Positions 33,858 to 41,722 of a stretch of 64,000 bases of DNA are shown one piece after another. The notes under the pieces were generated by a model. The model did no database searches. It worked only from the letters and a program-made list of their open reading frames with translations, and had not been told where the DNA came from. Position numbers and translations under genes: made by a program. The stretch is taken from the IMG/VR virus record IMGVR_UViG_3300031957_001651, positions 1-64,000 of that record; one strand, 5' to 3'. Each line of letters opens with the position of its first letter. Position 1 is the first letter of the stretch. The DNA comes from a virus.

Positions 33858-34258
33858 CCGTAAACACTGATGCATATCTTGAGTTTGTGAATGCTGTCAC
33901 ATCTCAACCAAGTAAAGATGCTGATGCCTTTGAGTATCGTATTCAAGAACTTCGTGGAGAAGGATTTGAAACACATCGTCTCCTCACTGCTGCTGTAGGA
34001 ATGTCTGCAGAAGCAGGTGAATTCACTGAGGTAGTAAAGAAGATTATCTTTCAAGGTAAACCAGTAAACGAAGAGAACATGTTTCACCTAAAACGTGAAC
34101 TCGGTGACATCATGTGGTATGTCGCACAAGCATGTATGGGTCTCAATGTTTCTCTTGATGAAGTCATTGAGATGAACGTGGACAAACTCAAGGCACGTTA
34201 TCCTGGTGGAGATTTTGATGTCCACTATTCCGAGAATCGTCAGGAAGGAGATGTTTGA
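33854..34258 (+). CDS. mazG: MazG-type nucleotide pyrophosphohydrolase
   Basis: A 134-residue all-helical MazG enzyme: SAEAGEFTEVVKK (E53, E56) and RELGDIMWYV (E82, D85) give the metal site. Cyanophage MazG is a well-known auxiliary gene. It was thought to lower ppGpp but purified cyanophage MazG prefers dGTP and dCTP, fitting recycling of high-GC host DNA. A perfect early promoter 44 nt upstream gives it independent strong expression. Confidence 0.92.
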   Translation: MTVNTDAYLEFVNAVTSQPSKDADAFEYRIQELRGEGFETHRLLTAAVGMSAEAGEFTEVVKKIIFQGKPVNEENMFHLKRELGDIMWYVAQACMGLNVSLDEVIEMNVDKLKARYPGGDFDVHYSENRQEGDV

Positions 34259-34793
34259 GGTTTATGATGATTTTTTAAATTCGAGAGATTCTTCTGCTAT
34301 AGAAGATGCTCTTGAATCTAGTGAGTTTCCTTGGTACTGGAATCCATGCATTGTTCATGATGAAGAATTAAAAACATTTGGTCAATTTACACATACACTT
34401 TATAAACAAAATCGTGGTATAATCAGTGAATGGCATAATACCTTTACTGGTTCTGTTATGAATGGAATAAAGAATCTTTATCCAGACAAAAATATCATGC
34501 TCATTAGATCAAAAATGAATCTAAATTTGATGCGAGATATTAATGAACCTATCGGCATATATCATACTGATCATACTTTTCCTGGTTCAATACATAGAAC
34601 AGCAATATATTATTGCAACACTAATAATGGATTCACTAAATTTGAAACTGGAAAACAATTTGATAGTGAATTTAATCGTCTAGTTATTTTCGATGGTAAA
34701 ATTAAACATAGAGGATATTCTTGTACGGACCAACAAACAAGAGTTGTTTTAAATATTAACTATCTTTTAATGGAGTATGATACCTATGACTAA
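34251..34793 (+). CDS. 2OG/Fe(II) oxygenase-like protein 5
   Basis: A 180-residue protein. ATG 34251 is chosen because AGGAAGGAG lies just before it. Ligands H105, D107 (GIYHTDHTFPG) and H153 (KIKHRGY), with R164 nearby. The order FEVYDDFLN...AIYYCNTNNGFTKF...NRLVIFDGKIKHRG parallels the protein at 19769, so the two are probably paralogues. Substrate unknown. Confidence 0.82.
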   Translation: MFEVYDDFLNSRDSSAIEDALESSEFPWYWNPCIVHDEELKTFGQFTHTLYKQNRGIISEWHNTFTGSVMNGIKNLYPDKNIMLIRSKMNLNLMRDINEPIGIYHTDHTFPGSIHRTAIYYCNTNNGFTKFETGKQFDSEFNRLVIFDGKIKHRGYSCTDQQTRVVLNINYLLMEYDTYD

Positions 34794-34932
34794 AAAGGAA
34801 AAGAAGAATAGTAAAGGTGATACCTTTGAATGGGAAGAAACTCCCGAACTTAAAGAAGCACTTAAAAAACTTGATACTAATAATATTAGTGAGTTAGAAG
34901 CAACAGCACCTGATTATGGAGTAGGAAAATGA
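34786..34932 (+). CDS. Small hydrophilic protein
   Basis: A 48-residue Lys/Glu-rich ORF (MTKKEKKNSKGDTFEWEETP, then ELKEALKKLD). It overlaps the preceding stop and the next start (ATGA), so it is probably translated. No family known. Confidence 0.55.
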   Translation: MTKKEKKNSKGDTFEWEETPELKEALKKLDTNNISELEATAPDYGVGK

Positions 34933-35159
34933 AACTATTAACACTTGATGATTACCAAAGGGCAGGAGAAACATTCTGGCCAAAGTATTGGTACGTTGCC
35001 AAAGAACTTGGTGAAGGTGCTAAGACAGAAGATATTCTTAAATGTATGGAAGCAGTTGGTGGTATTGCACTGAAGGCAGCACTAGAAGAAAAGGCAGCAG
35101 GTCCATTTGGATTTAACAAAGTAAAAGAGGGTTCAGATGATTCTTCAGAATCTGAATGA
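34929..35159 (+). CDS. Conserved small cyanophage protein
   Basis: A 76-residue helical protein: MKLLTLDDYQRAGETFWPKY, VAKELGEGAKTEDILKCMEA, then an acidic tail ending SESE. Coupled upstream by ATGA. No known function. Its stop codon overlaps the late-type box at 35159. Confidence 0.7.
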   Translation: MKLLTLDDYQRAGETFWPKYWYVAKELGEGAKTEDILKCMEAVGGIALKAALEEKAAGPFGFNKVKEGSDDSSESE

Positions 35160-35166
35160 CTAAATA
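35159..35166 (+). promoter_or_regulatory. Late-promoter-like box ACTAAATA
   Basis: CTAAATA variant overlapping the previous stop codon and ending 21 nt before the ATG at 35188. Confidence 0.45.
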
Positions 35167-35187
35167 TTAGAAAGTATCTAAATTAAT

Positions 35188-35901
35188 ATGGACAGCAAGA
35201 CTTTCAACTCTCTTTCTGAAGCATATTCTGCAGTTTATTCTGATAACGTAGAAGAAACTTATACAGTCACTGCTGCTGATAAGAAAGGTAATACCAAAGC
35301 ATATCAGAATTATAAGGCAGGAATGAAAAAGAAGGACGGTAGTCCTATGTACAAGTCTGCTGACCATATGGATGAGGAAAAGAAAGAACTTCCCAAGAAT
35401 AAGATGTTCCGTAAGGCAGGAAACTTAGGACGTGATGTTGTAAGTCCTTCTGTGACTGATGACCAACGTCAGAAAGCATATGATCGTTCTAAGAAGATCA
35501 TTAAGACTTTGAACAAAGCAAATGAAGAACTTGAGACTGTAGATGAAGCCGAGCAGAGAGTGAAGGCAAAGGCCGATAAAAAGATGAAGGTCTATGGTGG
35601 TCCTGCATACATCAAGAAACCTGATGTGAAGAAAGAAGAACTTGAAGCAACTGGTCTCTTTACAGAAGAGGAGATTAATGCTATCCTAGAATCTGACGAG
35701 CAGTTTGACGAAGCAATGAGTTCTTATGACCGCAATCGCAAGAGAGCAGCACAGAGAGCAGCAGACAGAAATGCAGCAAGAGCAGCAGGTAAAACTGGTG
35801 TAGTTCCTGGTGTTGGGTATGTAACTCCTAGAAAAGAAAGAGAGACTTATACTGACGAGAAGGGAACAACCCGTCATAAGTCAGGAGCAAAGATGCCCTG
35901 A
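35188..35901 (+). CDS. Probable virion-associated protein with capsid-targeting-like N-terminus
   Basis: A 237-residue, highly charged protein. The N-terminus MDSKTFNSLSEAYSAVY contains LSE followed by A (residues 9-12), a possible gp21 cleavage site of the (L/I)xE type. The rest is Lys/Arg/Ala/Glu-rich with coiled-coil character (YDRNRKRAAQRAADRNAARAAG). With the late-type box and neighbours of similar style, a head-internal or DNA-associated role is plausible but unproven. Its end forms a hairpin with the start of tRNA-Ala. Confidence 0.68.
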   Translation: MDSKTFNSLSEAYSAVYSDNVEETYTVTAADKKGNTKAYQNYKAGMKKKDGSPMYKSADHMDEEKKELPKNKMFRKAGNLGRDVVSPSVTDDQRQKAYDRSKKIIKTLNKANEELETVDEAEQRVKAKADKKMKVYGGPAYIKKPDVKKEELEATGLFTEEEINAILESDEQFDEAMSSYDRNRKRAAQRAADRNAARAAGKTGVVPGVGYVTPRKERETYTDEKGTTRHKSGAKMP

Positions 35902-35910
35902 GCATCTTTG
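35888..35910 (+). repeat. Hairpin at the gene end, touching tRNA-Ala
   Basis: CAAAGATGC (35888-35896) pairs with GCATCTTTG (35902-35910) around CCTGA. There is no T-run. The last G is the first base of tRNA-Ala, so this may be an RNA processing signal. Confidence 0.6.
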
Positions 35911-35982
35911 GGGAATTAACTCAGTTGGTAGAGTGCAACCTTTGCAAGGTTGAAGTCAGGAGTTCGAGTCTCCTATTCTCCA
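35910..35982 (+). tRNA. tRNA-Ala (anticodon TGC)
   Basis: A full cloverleaf of 73 nt: acceptor GGGGAAT/ATTCTCC (one G-U), D-stem ACTC/GAGT, anticodon stem CAACC/GGTTG with loop TTTGCAA, T-stem AGGAG/CTCCT with TTCGAGT, discriminator A. CCA is not encoded. Confidence 0.95.
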
Positions 35983-35988
35983 TAAATA
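35981..35988 (+). promoter_or_regulatory. Late-promoter box CATAAATA
   Basis: Fits NATAAATA. It overlaps the last two bases of tRNA-Ala and ends 12 nt before the ATG at 36001, closer than the other late boxes. Confidence 0.4.
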
Positions 35989-36000
35989 AAAATAAAAAAA

Positions 36001-37335
36001 ATGGCAACTGTCGCAGAAACATTACTTGCCCTTAATGAGATTCTTCAGGATTATGATACTGAAGTGAAGAGTGCTGGAACTAGAGTTACAACTCTTCATG
36101 TTCGCACTAAAGAAAGGTCAGAAGCAAGGGAAGAAATTAAAGCAGCATTTGCTAAGAAAAATATAAAGGTCGAACAAACCAAAGTTCCTGGATCTACTTT
36201 TGAAGGTCTAAAGGTATCTGAGAGTTCTTCCACATATTTAAATATTGTATTCAAACCAAAAGCAGGTGGTGGATCTGGTGCTGGTGCAGCTGTTACTAAG
36301 ATGGCAGAATCTGCACAAGCAGTTTATGCCGCAGTAGCATTTGGTCTTGGTAGAGAGATAACTCACTCAGATATTACTCCAGATAATGTCAATGCAAATA
36401 AAGATAAGTTTGATGTTGATGAGAATGTTGAAAAGATATTGAATGAACTTCCTGATGATTGGATCGAGTCATCAGTTCTTGGTGCTAATGAATTGTGGAA
36501 TAAATTTAAAGGAATAAAATCAGGAATAAAATTTCATAGAGGTTCAAAGACTGTAGATCATATTGAAAATCAATTTAAGAGAATTAAAAAGATTGAAGGG
36601 ATTAGAGTTGATATTAATAAGTGGTCTCCAGCAGACATTTATGTGACTACTCCAGGATATAATCCTAAGTGTTTGGAAGATGAGAAATCAATTAAAGGGT
36701 TGAATCAATGTATGAATGAAAGAATCAATCCAACCAATCCAAAGATGTTTGGAGTTTCTCTTAAAAAGATGTCTAGAACTTCTAATCTAAAGATTCTTAA
36801 TTATGATAAAAAAGATTCTCTGGAGAAAGAGTTTACCAACTTCACCATGAACTATGATAGTATTGACACGTATTTGAATTTTAGTGATGGAACAAAGATT
36901 CAGTTTAGATCTTTTGGTGGTGCTACTGCATTAACTGGATGGCAAGGTGAAGTGAAAGGTCAGAAGGCAAATCAAGGAAAAATATCTTTGGGACCAGTTA
37001 ACCTTCTCCTCAAGATGCACGGTGTTCCTCAGATAGACACTACATATGCTAGAAAGATAAAGTCAAATCCAGCAGATATCATAAAATATGTTACTGATGG
37101 TTTAGATAAATATGCAACAGGATACACAGTTCAAAAGTTTGCTAAATTGCAATTAGATAAGACTAAGAAAAACCAATTTGATTCTTGGTTATATTCAAAG
37201 GTCCATTGTATTGCGATTATAGATGCTATCAATGGTATAAAAAATTCTGAAAAACAGAAGCAAGTTTGTGAGGATTTTTACCTCTATGCCAATTCTAGAT
37301 CATCATTGTCATCTCCGTACTGGAAATTAGAATAA
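36001..37335 (+). CDS. Late protein of unknown function with a possible PD-(D/E)XK-like core
   Basis: A 444-residue protein. No family is recognised with confidence. Between residues 200 and 256, KWSPADIYVTT (D212) followed by MFGVSLKKMS (S253-L-K255) has the spacing and character of the PD...(E/S)xK pair of restriction-like nucleases; an upstream helix AESAQAVYAAVAFG with E103 fits the first acidic residue. The N-terminal ~90 residues are a separate domain linked by a Gly-rich stretch (KAGGGSGAGAA). It may be a packaged nuclease or simply a structural protein. Confidence 0.6.
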   Translation: MATVAETLLALNEILQDYDTEVKSAGTRVTTLHVRTKERSEAREEIKAAFAKKNIKVEQTKVPGSTFEGLKVSESSSTYLNIVFKPKAGGGSGAGAAVTKMAESAQAVYAAVAFGLGREITHSDITPDNVNANKDKFDVDENVEKILNELPDDWIESSVLGANELWNKFKGIKSGIKFHRGSKTVDHIENQFKRIKKIEGIRVDINKWSPADIYVTTPGYNPKCLEDEKSIKGLNQCMNERINPTNPKMFGVSLKKMSRTSNLKILNYDKKDSLEKEFTNFTMNYDSIDTYLNFSDGTKIQFRSFGGATALTGWQGEVKGQKANQGKISLGPVNLLLKMHGVPQIDTTYARKIKSNPADIIKYVTDGLDKYATGYTVQKFAKLQLDKTKKNQFDSWLYSKVHCIAIIDAINGIKNSEKQKQVCEDFYLYANSRSSLSSPYWKLE

Positions 37336-37338
37336 ATA
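37331..37338 (+). promoter_or_regulatory. Late-promoter box AATAAATA
   Basis: Fits NATAAATA, overlaps the preceding stop codon and ends 23 nt before the ATG at 37362. Confidence 0.5.
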
Positions 37339-37361
37339 ATACATAAGGACTAATAACATAA

Positions 37362-38585
37362 ATGAAAAGTTTTCTACAGTTCCTAAAAGAAGCAGGTGAG
37401 GGTGCCTCAGCACAGGCAAAGAAACTCAACCTTAAGAGTGATGGACATGGTGGTTGGTATGACTCTCGTGGTGAATTTGTTGCGAAAACTGAAGGTGGAA
37501 AACTAAAATTTTATAATAAGAACCAGAAGGTTGGTGAGAGAGACGGTAATCAAGATACAAATCAGGTTGCACAAAAGCAAGACGAAACTAAGAAGAAGCA
37601 AAAGAAAGAAGAACCCAAAGGTGATTCTAAGAAAGAATCACCAGAAGAAGATAAAGATGAGCAGTCTGATACCTTAACTATTGTATTTGGTAGGTTTAAT
37701 CCACCAACAGTTGGTCATGAAAAACTTCTGAGTATGGCAAAGAAATCTTCTACTGGTGGAGATTATAAAGTATACCCTTCACGTTCTCAGGATCCTAAGA
37801 AGAACCCTCTTGATCCTGACATGAAGATTTCATTTATGAAGAAAATGTTCTCTGATTATGAAGAGAACATTGTCAATGATCCAGAAATGAAAAATATATT
37901 TGATGTTCTGGTAGCAGCAAATGAAGATGGATATGGAAATGTAAATATTGTTGTTGGTTCAGATCGACAAGCAGAGTTTGAGAATCTTGCTCAGAAATAT
38001 AATGGTCAACTTTATGAGTTTGATTTGATTCGTGTCATCTCTGCTGGTGTAAGAGATGCAGATGCTGAAGGTGTAGAAGGAATGTCTGCATCCAAGATGC
38101 GTAAAGCAGTTATTGCTGATGACTTTGAATCATTCCGTAAAGGAACACCTAAGAAACTTGATGATGGTGATACTAAGGCACTCTTTAATGCAGTCCGCAC
38201 TGGTATGAAACTGAAGAGTAAAGAAAAAGTTACTGCAGAGATGTGGGAAATTGCTCCCAAGTATGATCATAAAGGACTTCGTGAAAACTATATTTCTGGG
38301 AAAATTTTTAGTCTTGGAGATATTGTAGAGAATCTAAACACTGGATTGGTTGGTGAAATTATTCGTAGAGGAACTAATCACCTTATTTGTGTTACTAAAG
38401 AAAACTATATGTTCAAGTCCTGGATTAAGGATGTGATGGAAGCAGTTGTAAATTATCCTGGTCCTTCTGGTGTACCTGGTCCAGAGAGAGAAGTTGGAAC
38501 TGATTCAAATAGAAACTATACGATGAGAATGACTGGAACGACTGCTATAAAGAATTTCATAAATAAGTATAAGGCTAAAAAGTAA
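37362..38585 (+). CDS. Nucleotidyltransferase-fold protein with capsid-targeting-like peptide
   Basis: A 407-residue multi-part protein. Residues 1-11 (MKSFLQFLKEA) closely resemble the capsid-targeting peptide of T4 internal head proteins (MKTYQEFIAEA), with a gp21-type site after E10. Residues ~22-55 are a small module (SDGHGGWYDSRGEFVAKTEG), then a charged linker. Residues 104-260 form a nucleotidyltransferase: GRFNPPTVGH with TxGH (116-119) and MSASKMRK (241-248), as in NadM-like adenylyltransferases. The C-terminus has a KOW-like stretch (LGDIVENLNTGLVGEIIRRG). It may be packaged in the head and injected. Confidence 0.8.
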   Translation: MKSFLQFLKEAGEGASAQAKKLNLKSDGHGGWYDSRGEFVAKTEGGKLKFYNKNQKVGERDGNQDTNQVAQKQDETKKKQKKEEPKGDSKKESPEEDKDEQSDTLTIVFGRFNPPTVGHEKLLSMAKKSSTGGDYKVYPSRSQDPKKNPLDPDMKISFMKKMFSDYEENIVNDPEMKNIFDVLVAANEDGYGNVNIVVGSDRQAEFENLAQKYNGQLYEFDLIRVISAGVRDADAEGVEGMSASKMRKAVIADDFESFRKGTPKKLDDGDTKALFNAVRTGMKLKSKEKVTAEMWEIAPKYDHKGLRENYISGKIFSLGDIVENLNTGLVGEIIRRGTNHLICVTKENYMFKSWIKDVMEAVVNYPGPSGVPGPEREVGTDSNRNYTMRMTGTTAIKNFINKYKAKK

Positions 38586-38599
38586 AACATTTTATACTC

Positions 38600-39961
38600 A
38601 TGTCAATGAATCCTCTTAACGATATTTCTCAAGTATATCTTGAGAAGGTATCAAACGTTTCTGAAAAGAAAGACGATTCATATCTTGAGACAGATATGAA
38701 GAAACGTCAGAAGAATAATGAGAAGGCACGTAAGGAACTTGCCAAGGGTCCTCAAATGAAGAACCCCCACTTTGAAGAGAAGCAACTTGATCCCGTAGGA
38801 CAAGAAGATGCTGATGTTGACAATGATGGTAAGAAGAATACTAAGTCTGATAAGTATTTGAAGAATAGACGTAAGGCAATTGCCAAAGCAATAAAGGAAG
38901 CAAAACATGCTACTGCAAAGCAGATGCATTCTCCTCATGAAGTTCCAACAGGAGACATCAAAAAATTAGTAAAGAAAGCAGTTAAGAGAATTGATACTGA
39001 TGTAGATGGTGATACAGATAATAACGATAAGGCAAAGGGAGAACTTGGTGAGTTTATTCCTGGTGTAGGAAATAAGAGATTATATTCAACCACTAAAACC
39101 ACAACAGCAAAAGAAGGATATTCAAACTGGAGAGATGATCTTCGTGAAGTTGTTGGTGAAGATAGTGAAGATCGGAAGCAAGTAAAAGAAAAGAATGTAA
39201 AGAATACTATTAAGATTAATCCTAAGATTTCTGAGGAAGTTACGATCCTAGAAAACACTGAGATGGATGAAGTAGATCTTGCTGCTTATACTGTGTACGA
39301 TGAACTAGTTAATGAAGGATTTGACGTATATGATGTAGAAGATGCTATTGAGTATGCGATTATTGAAGCAACAGTAACTTTCGGTCATGATACCGAGAAA
39401 CCACATGAGAAAGATACTTCTACTGGTCGCATGGTGAAGGCAGTTGGTAGACTTGCAAGACAGAAACTTAAGTCTACTGGTAAGAAAGCAAGACTAAAGT
39501 CTGCCCAAGCACAAGTTGCTGCTTACAATAAAGGTAGAGAAGTCAAGCAAAAAGTAGGTGATAAAGCAAGAGGTGCAAAATCTGGTATCAAAGCAAAGAT
39601 CAGAAAGGCAGCACAGAAAGTTGTTAATCGTATGAGTGAGGAGACTTCTATGTCAATGACTCCTCAAGAAGTTGCACTTCAGAAGAAGAAGGCAATGATT
39701 GATCAGCAAATTGCACAGAAGAGAAAACAGTCTTTAAATAAAGTTGCAAAGGAAGAAACCGAAGATTCTCTAAGAGATCGTCGCATGGAACGTGGTGGTG
39801 TTGATGGCAACAACCGTTACGACAAACCAATTAGTAACACACCGAATACATTTGGTAAGAAAAAACCAAAGTATGATGGTATGTCTGCACTTGAGAAAGT
39901 AAAGGCAAGCATCCGTGCCAAGCATGGACAGGGTGCAATCATAGATACGAGGAAAAAGTAA
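38600..39961 (+). CDS. Large charged late protein with calcium-loop-like motifs
   Basis: A 453-residue Lys/Glu-rich protein. Two Asp-rich loops resemble EF-hand/dockerin calcium loops: DADVDNDGKKN (70-80; D72, D74, D76) and IDTDVDGDTDNND (~130-142). Each is followed by basic helices (KYLKNRRKAIAKAIKE). A basic region around 275-335 (KLKSTGKKARLKSAQAQVAA) and a Lys/Gln-rich coiled coil follow. This composition suits a DNA-binding head-internal protein. No known family; the start at ATG 38600 precedes a second Met (MSMN). Confidence 0.7.
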   Translation: MSMNPLNDISQVYLEKVSNVSEKKDDSYLETDMKKRQKNNEKARKELAKGPQMKNPHFEEKQLDPVGQEDADVDNDGKKNTKSDKYLKNRRKAIAKAIKEAKHATAKQMHSPHEVPTGDIKKLVKKAVKRIDTDVDGDTDNNDKAKGELGEFIPGVGNKRLYSTTKTTTAKEGYSNWRDDLREVVGEDSEDRKQVKEKNVKNTIKINPKISEEVTILENTEMDEVDLAAYTVYDELVNEGFDVYDVEDAIEYAIIEATVTFGHDTEKPHEKDTSTGRMVKAVGRLARQKLKSTGKKARLKSAQAQVAAYNKGREVKQKVGDKARGAKSGIKAKIRKAAQKVVNRMSEETSMSMTPQEVALQKKKAMIDQQIAQKRKQSLNKVAKEETEDSLRDRRMERGGVDGNNRYDKPISNTPNTFGKKKPKYDGMSALEKVKASIRAKHGQGAIIDTRKK

Positions 39962-40179
39962 TGCCTGCAATATCTAGAGCACAGCAAAGGTTTATGGGAA
40001 TGGTCCATGCCGTAAAGAAGGGAGAGATGGAAGCACCTTCTCCCGAAGTTGCTCAAGCAGCAGCATCAATGAAGAAAAAAGATGCAAAGGATTTTGCATC
40101 AACAAAACACAAAGGTTTACCTGAGAAGAAAAAGAAGACTTTCAAGGAGTTTTTGGAATATATAGAATATACTACTTGA
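39961..40179 (+). CDS. DUF3008-like small protein
   Basis: A 72-residue basic protein, start overlapping the previous stop. MPAISRAQQRFMGMVHAVKK with DAKDFASTKHKGLPEKK is the DUF3008 pattern (a small phage and bacterial family, function unknown). The C-terminal TFKEFLEYIEYTT resembles a capsid-targeting style peptide but at the wrong end. Its place among late genes suggests a virion or head role. Confidence 0.8.
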   Translation: MPAISRAQQRFMGMVHAVKKGEMEAPSPEVAQAAASMKKKDAKDFASTKHKGLPEKKKKTFKEFLEYIEYTT

Positions 40180-40187
40180 GGTTAATC

Positions 40188-40400
40188 ATGCTTGCATTCC
40201 TACTTCCACTCGCATCAAAGGTAATTTCCGATGCCGTATCAAAGATTCCAGAAAATGAAGAACTCGGTGAGAAACTCGTTGAGATCTGTCTTGTTATTCT
40301 TGCTAAAGCAGTTAAGTTGACCAAGACTGATATGGATGATCAACTACTAGAGGTTGTTTCTAAAGCAATTCTTGCAAGAGAAGACGCAGCTGCCGAGTAA
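40188..40400 (+). CDS. Small helical conserved protein
   Basis: A 70-residue protein from ATG 40188 (an upstream TTG is rejected). Hydrophobic N-terminus (MLAFLLPLASKVISDAVSKI), then amphipathic helices (LVEICLVILAKAVKLTKTDM). It could be membrane-associated. Expressed with the late genes and followed by an exact late box and a terminator. Function unknown. Confidence 0.68.
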   Translation: MLAFLLPLASKVISDAVSKIPENEELGEKLVEICLVILAKAVKLTKTDMDDQLLEVVSKAILAREDAAAE

Positions 40401-40401
40401 G

Positions 40402-40409
40402 TATAAATA
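40402..40409 (+). promoter_or_regulatory. Late promoter box TATAAATA (exact)
   Basis: An exact late box 1 nt after a stop codon, followed only 14 nt later by a terminator hairpin, so its transcript would be very short unless read through. Confidence 0.55.
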
Positions 40410-40423
40410 AGAAAATAAATGAC

Positions 40424-40453
40424 ATGGAGATCATTTTGTGGTCTCCATTTTTT
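40424..40453 (+). terminator. Rho-independent terminator
   Basis: ATGGAGATC pairs with GGTCTCCAT (one T-G) around ATTTTGT, followed by six T. It separates two late units. Confidence 0.85.
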
Positions 40454-40460
40454 ATAAATA
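40453..40460 (+). promoter_or_regulatory. Late promoter box TATAAATA (exact)
   Basis: An exact late box starting in the T-run of the terminator, 33 nt before the structural gene at 40494. Confidence 0.75.
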
Positions 40461-40493
40461 TCTAATAGCAAATGTATTCAAAGGAAAAGAAAC

Positions 40494-41318
40494 ATGGCAC
40501 TTTGGGGAAATAGTGATAATGTAACCTCTGCTGGCATCGTAACCGTAAACTATAGCACCCGTGTCGTTGAAGGACACACTACTGCTTTTGGTCTAACTGG
40601 TTCTGCACAAGTTGGGGATGTAATTAGATTTGGTATCAAGGATGAAACTAACCCTGATGCAGTCTATTTTGGTGATGCTGTAATTGCAAGTATTGCAAGC
40701 AGTGAATCAATTACAATTGCTTCTACTGCTGGACTCAGTGGTGCTGCAATCGGAGGAACAGATTTTCAAATTTCAGAACTTCCTGGATCTAGTACTTTGG
40801 ATATGAATTATTCTGAGTATGACGATGCAAAACATGCTGGAACATCTCAGGTAGTTGCAACAGGAACTGCAAGCACAGATTCACCAGTTGGATTTGCAAC
40901 AATTTATCTAACTGAAGATCTAACTGCAATTGCATATCCAATCAGAACCGATTCTGATACCGTTTCTTATGCATCATCAACCACAGAATTTGTAATTAGT
41001 TCTTTGGTTGATTCTACTGAAAACGATTCTGCAAGCACTGTTACATTAACTACTACTATGAATGTAGGAGTTAATACTGGAGATAAGATTACCTTTACTG
41101 GTGTTAGAGGTGCTTATGATACCTATGTCTATGGTGCAGCTAAGCAAGGAATTCAGGCAGCATCTGGAACTCAGTATGAAGCAGGTGTGGGTTGGGTTGG
41201 AGTTACCACATATCTTGATGCACATAACAACCTAAGAGTTAAGAAAGAAATCTTAGTTGCGATGTCTGGTATCACTACTGGCAATACTCCAATTTATGAT
41301 GCAGATCCACTAAGCTGA
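40494..41318 (+). CDS. Probable virion structural protein
   Basis: A 274-residue Thr/Ser/Gly/Ala-rich protein predicted to be nearly all beta strand: MALWGNSDNVTSAGIVTVNY, VVEGHTTAFGLTGSAQVGD, then Ig-like or spike-like repeats of short strands. Low charge, no Cys, and an exact late promoter with its own upstream terminator indicate high late expression. I know similar MALWGN-starting proteins as abundant cyanophage virion proteins; the exact location on the particle is unknown. Confidence 0.75.
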   Translation: MALWGNSDNVTSAGIVTVNYSTRVVEGHTTAFGLTGSAQVGDVIRFGIKDETNPDAVYFGDAVIASIASSESITIASTAGLSGAAIGGTDFQISELPGSSTLDMNYSEYDDAKHAGTSQVVATGTASTDSPVGFATIYLTEDLTAIAYPIRTDSDTVSYASSTTEFVISSLVDSTENDSASTVTLTTTMNVGVNTGDKITFTGVRGAYDTYVYGAAKQGIQAASGTQYEAGVGWVGVTTYLDAHNNLRVKKEILVAMSGITTGNTPIYDADPLS

Positions 41319-41329
41319 TAACTTAAGTT

Positions 41330-41722
41330 ATGTTATTTGATGAATTGAATGAGGAAAATTTTTTATTATTTGCTATAAAAAATTATGAGAATCCTCAAGC
41401 CATTACTAAAGACGATTTCCATCGTGACTTGAATCACTTCAAGTATATTAAAAGGCTTTTGAGAAAATATAAGAGCACTGGTGAACTCAAGGTACATTTG
41501 CTTCTTAATCACTTCATCATTTTGTACAACATATTTGATGATGCAACAACACCAATGCTCTTCTATAAACTTGAGGAAGATCTCTGGTCAACCACAAAAA
41601 CATTTGTATTCTTTTTGAATAGGTTGCCAGAGTATCCAAAGTGCTATATACATGATATAGAAAGTGATATTATTGCATTAGATAAATTACAAATCTTATA
41701 TAACGACAATGGACAGGACTGA
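41330..41722 (+). CDS. Conserved phage protein of unknown function
   Basis: A 130-residue helical protein (FLLFAIKNYENPQAITKDDF; HFKYIKRLLRKYKSTGELKV; LLLNHFIILYNIFDD). The pattern is conserved across T4-like marine phages; no function is established. It overlaps the next gene by 14 nt, forming a small operon that leads to primase 61. Confidence 0.75.
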   Translation: MLFDELNEENFLLFAIKNYENPQAITKDDFHRDLNHFKYIKRLLRKYKSTGELKVHLLLNHFIILYNIFDDATTPMLFYKLEEDLWSTTKTFVFFLNRLPEYPKCYIHDIESDIIALDKLQILYNDNGQD

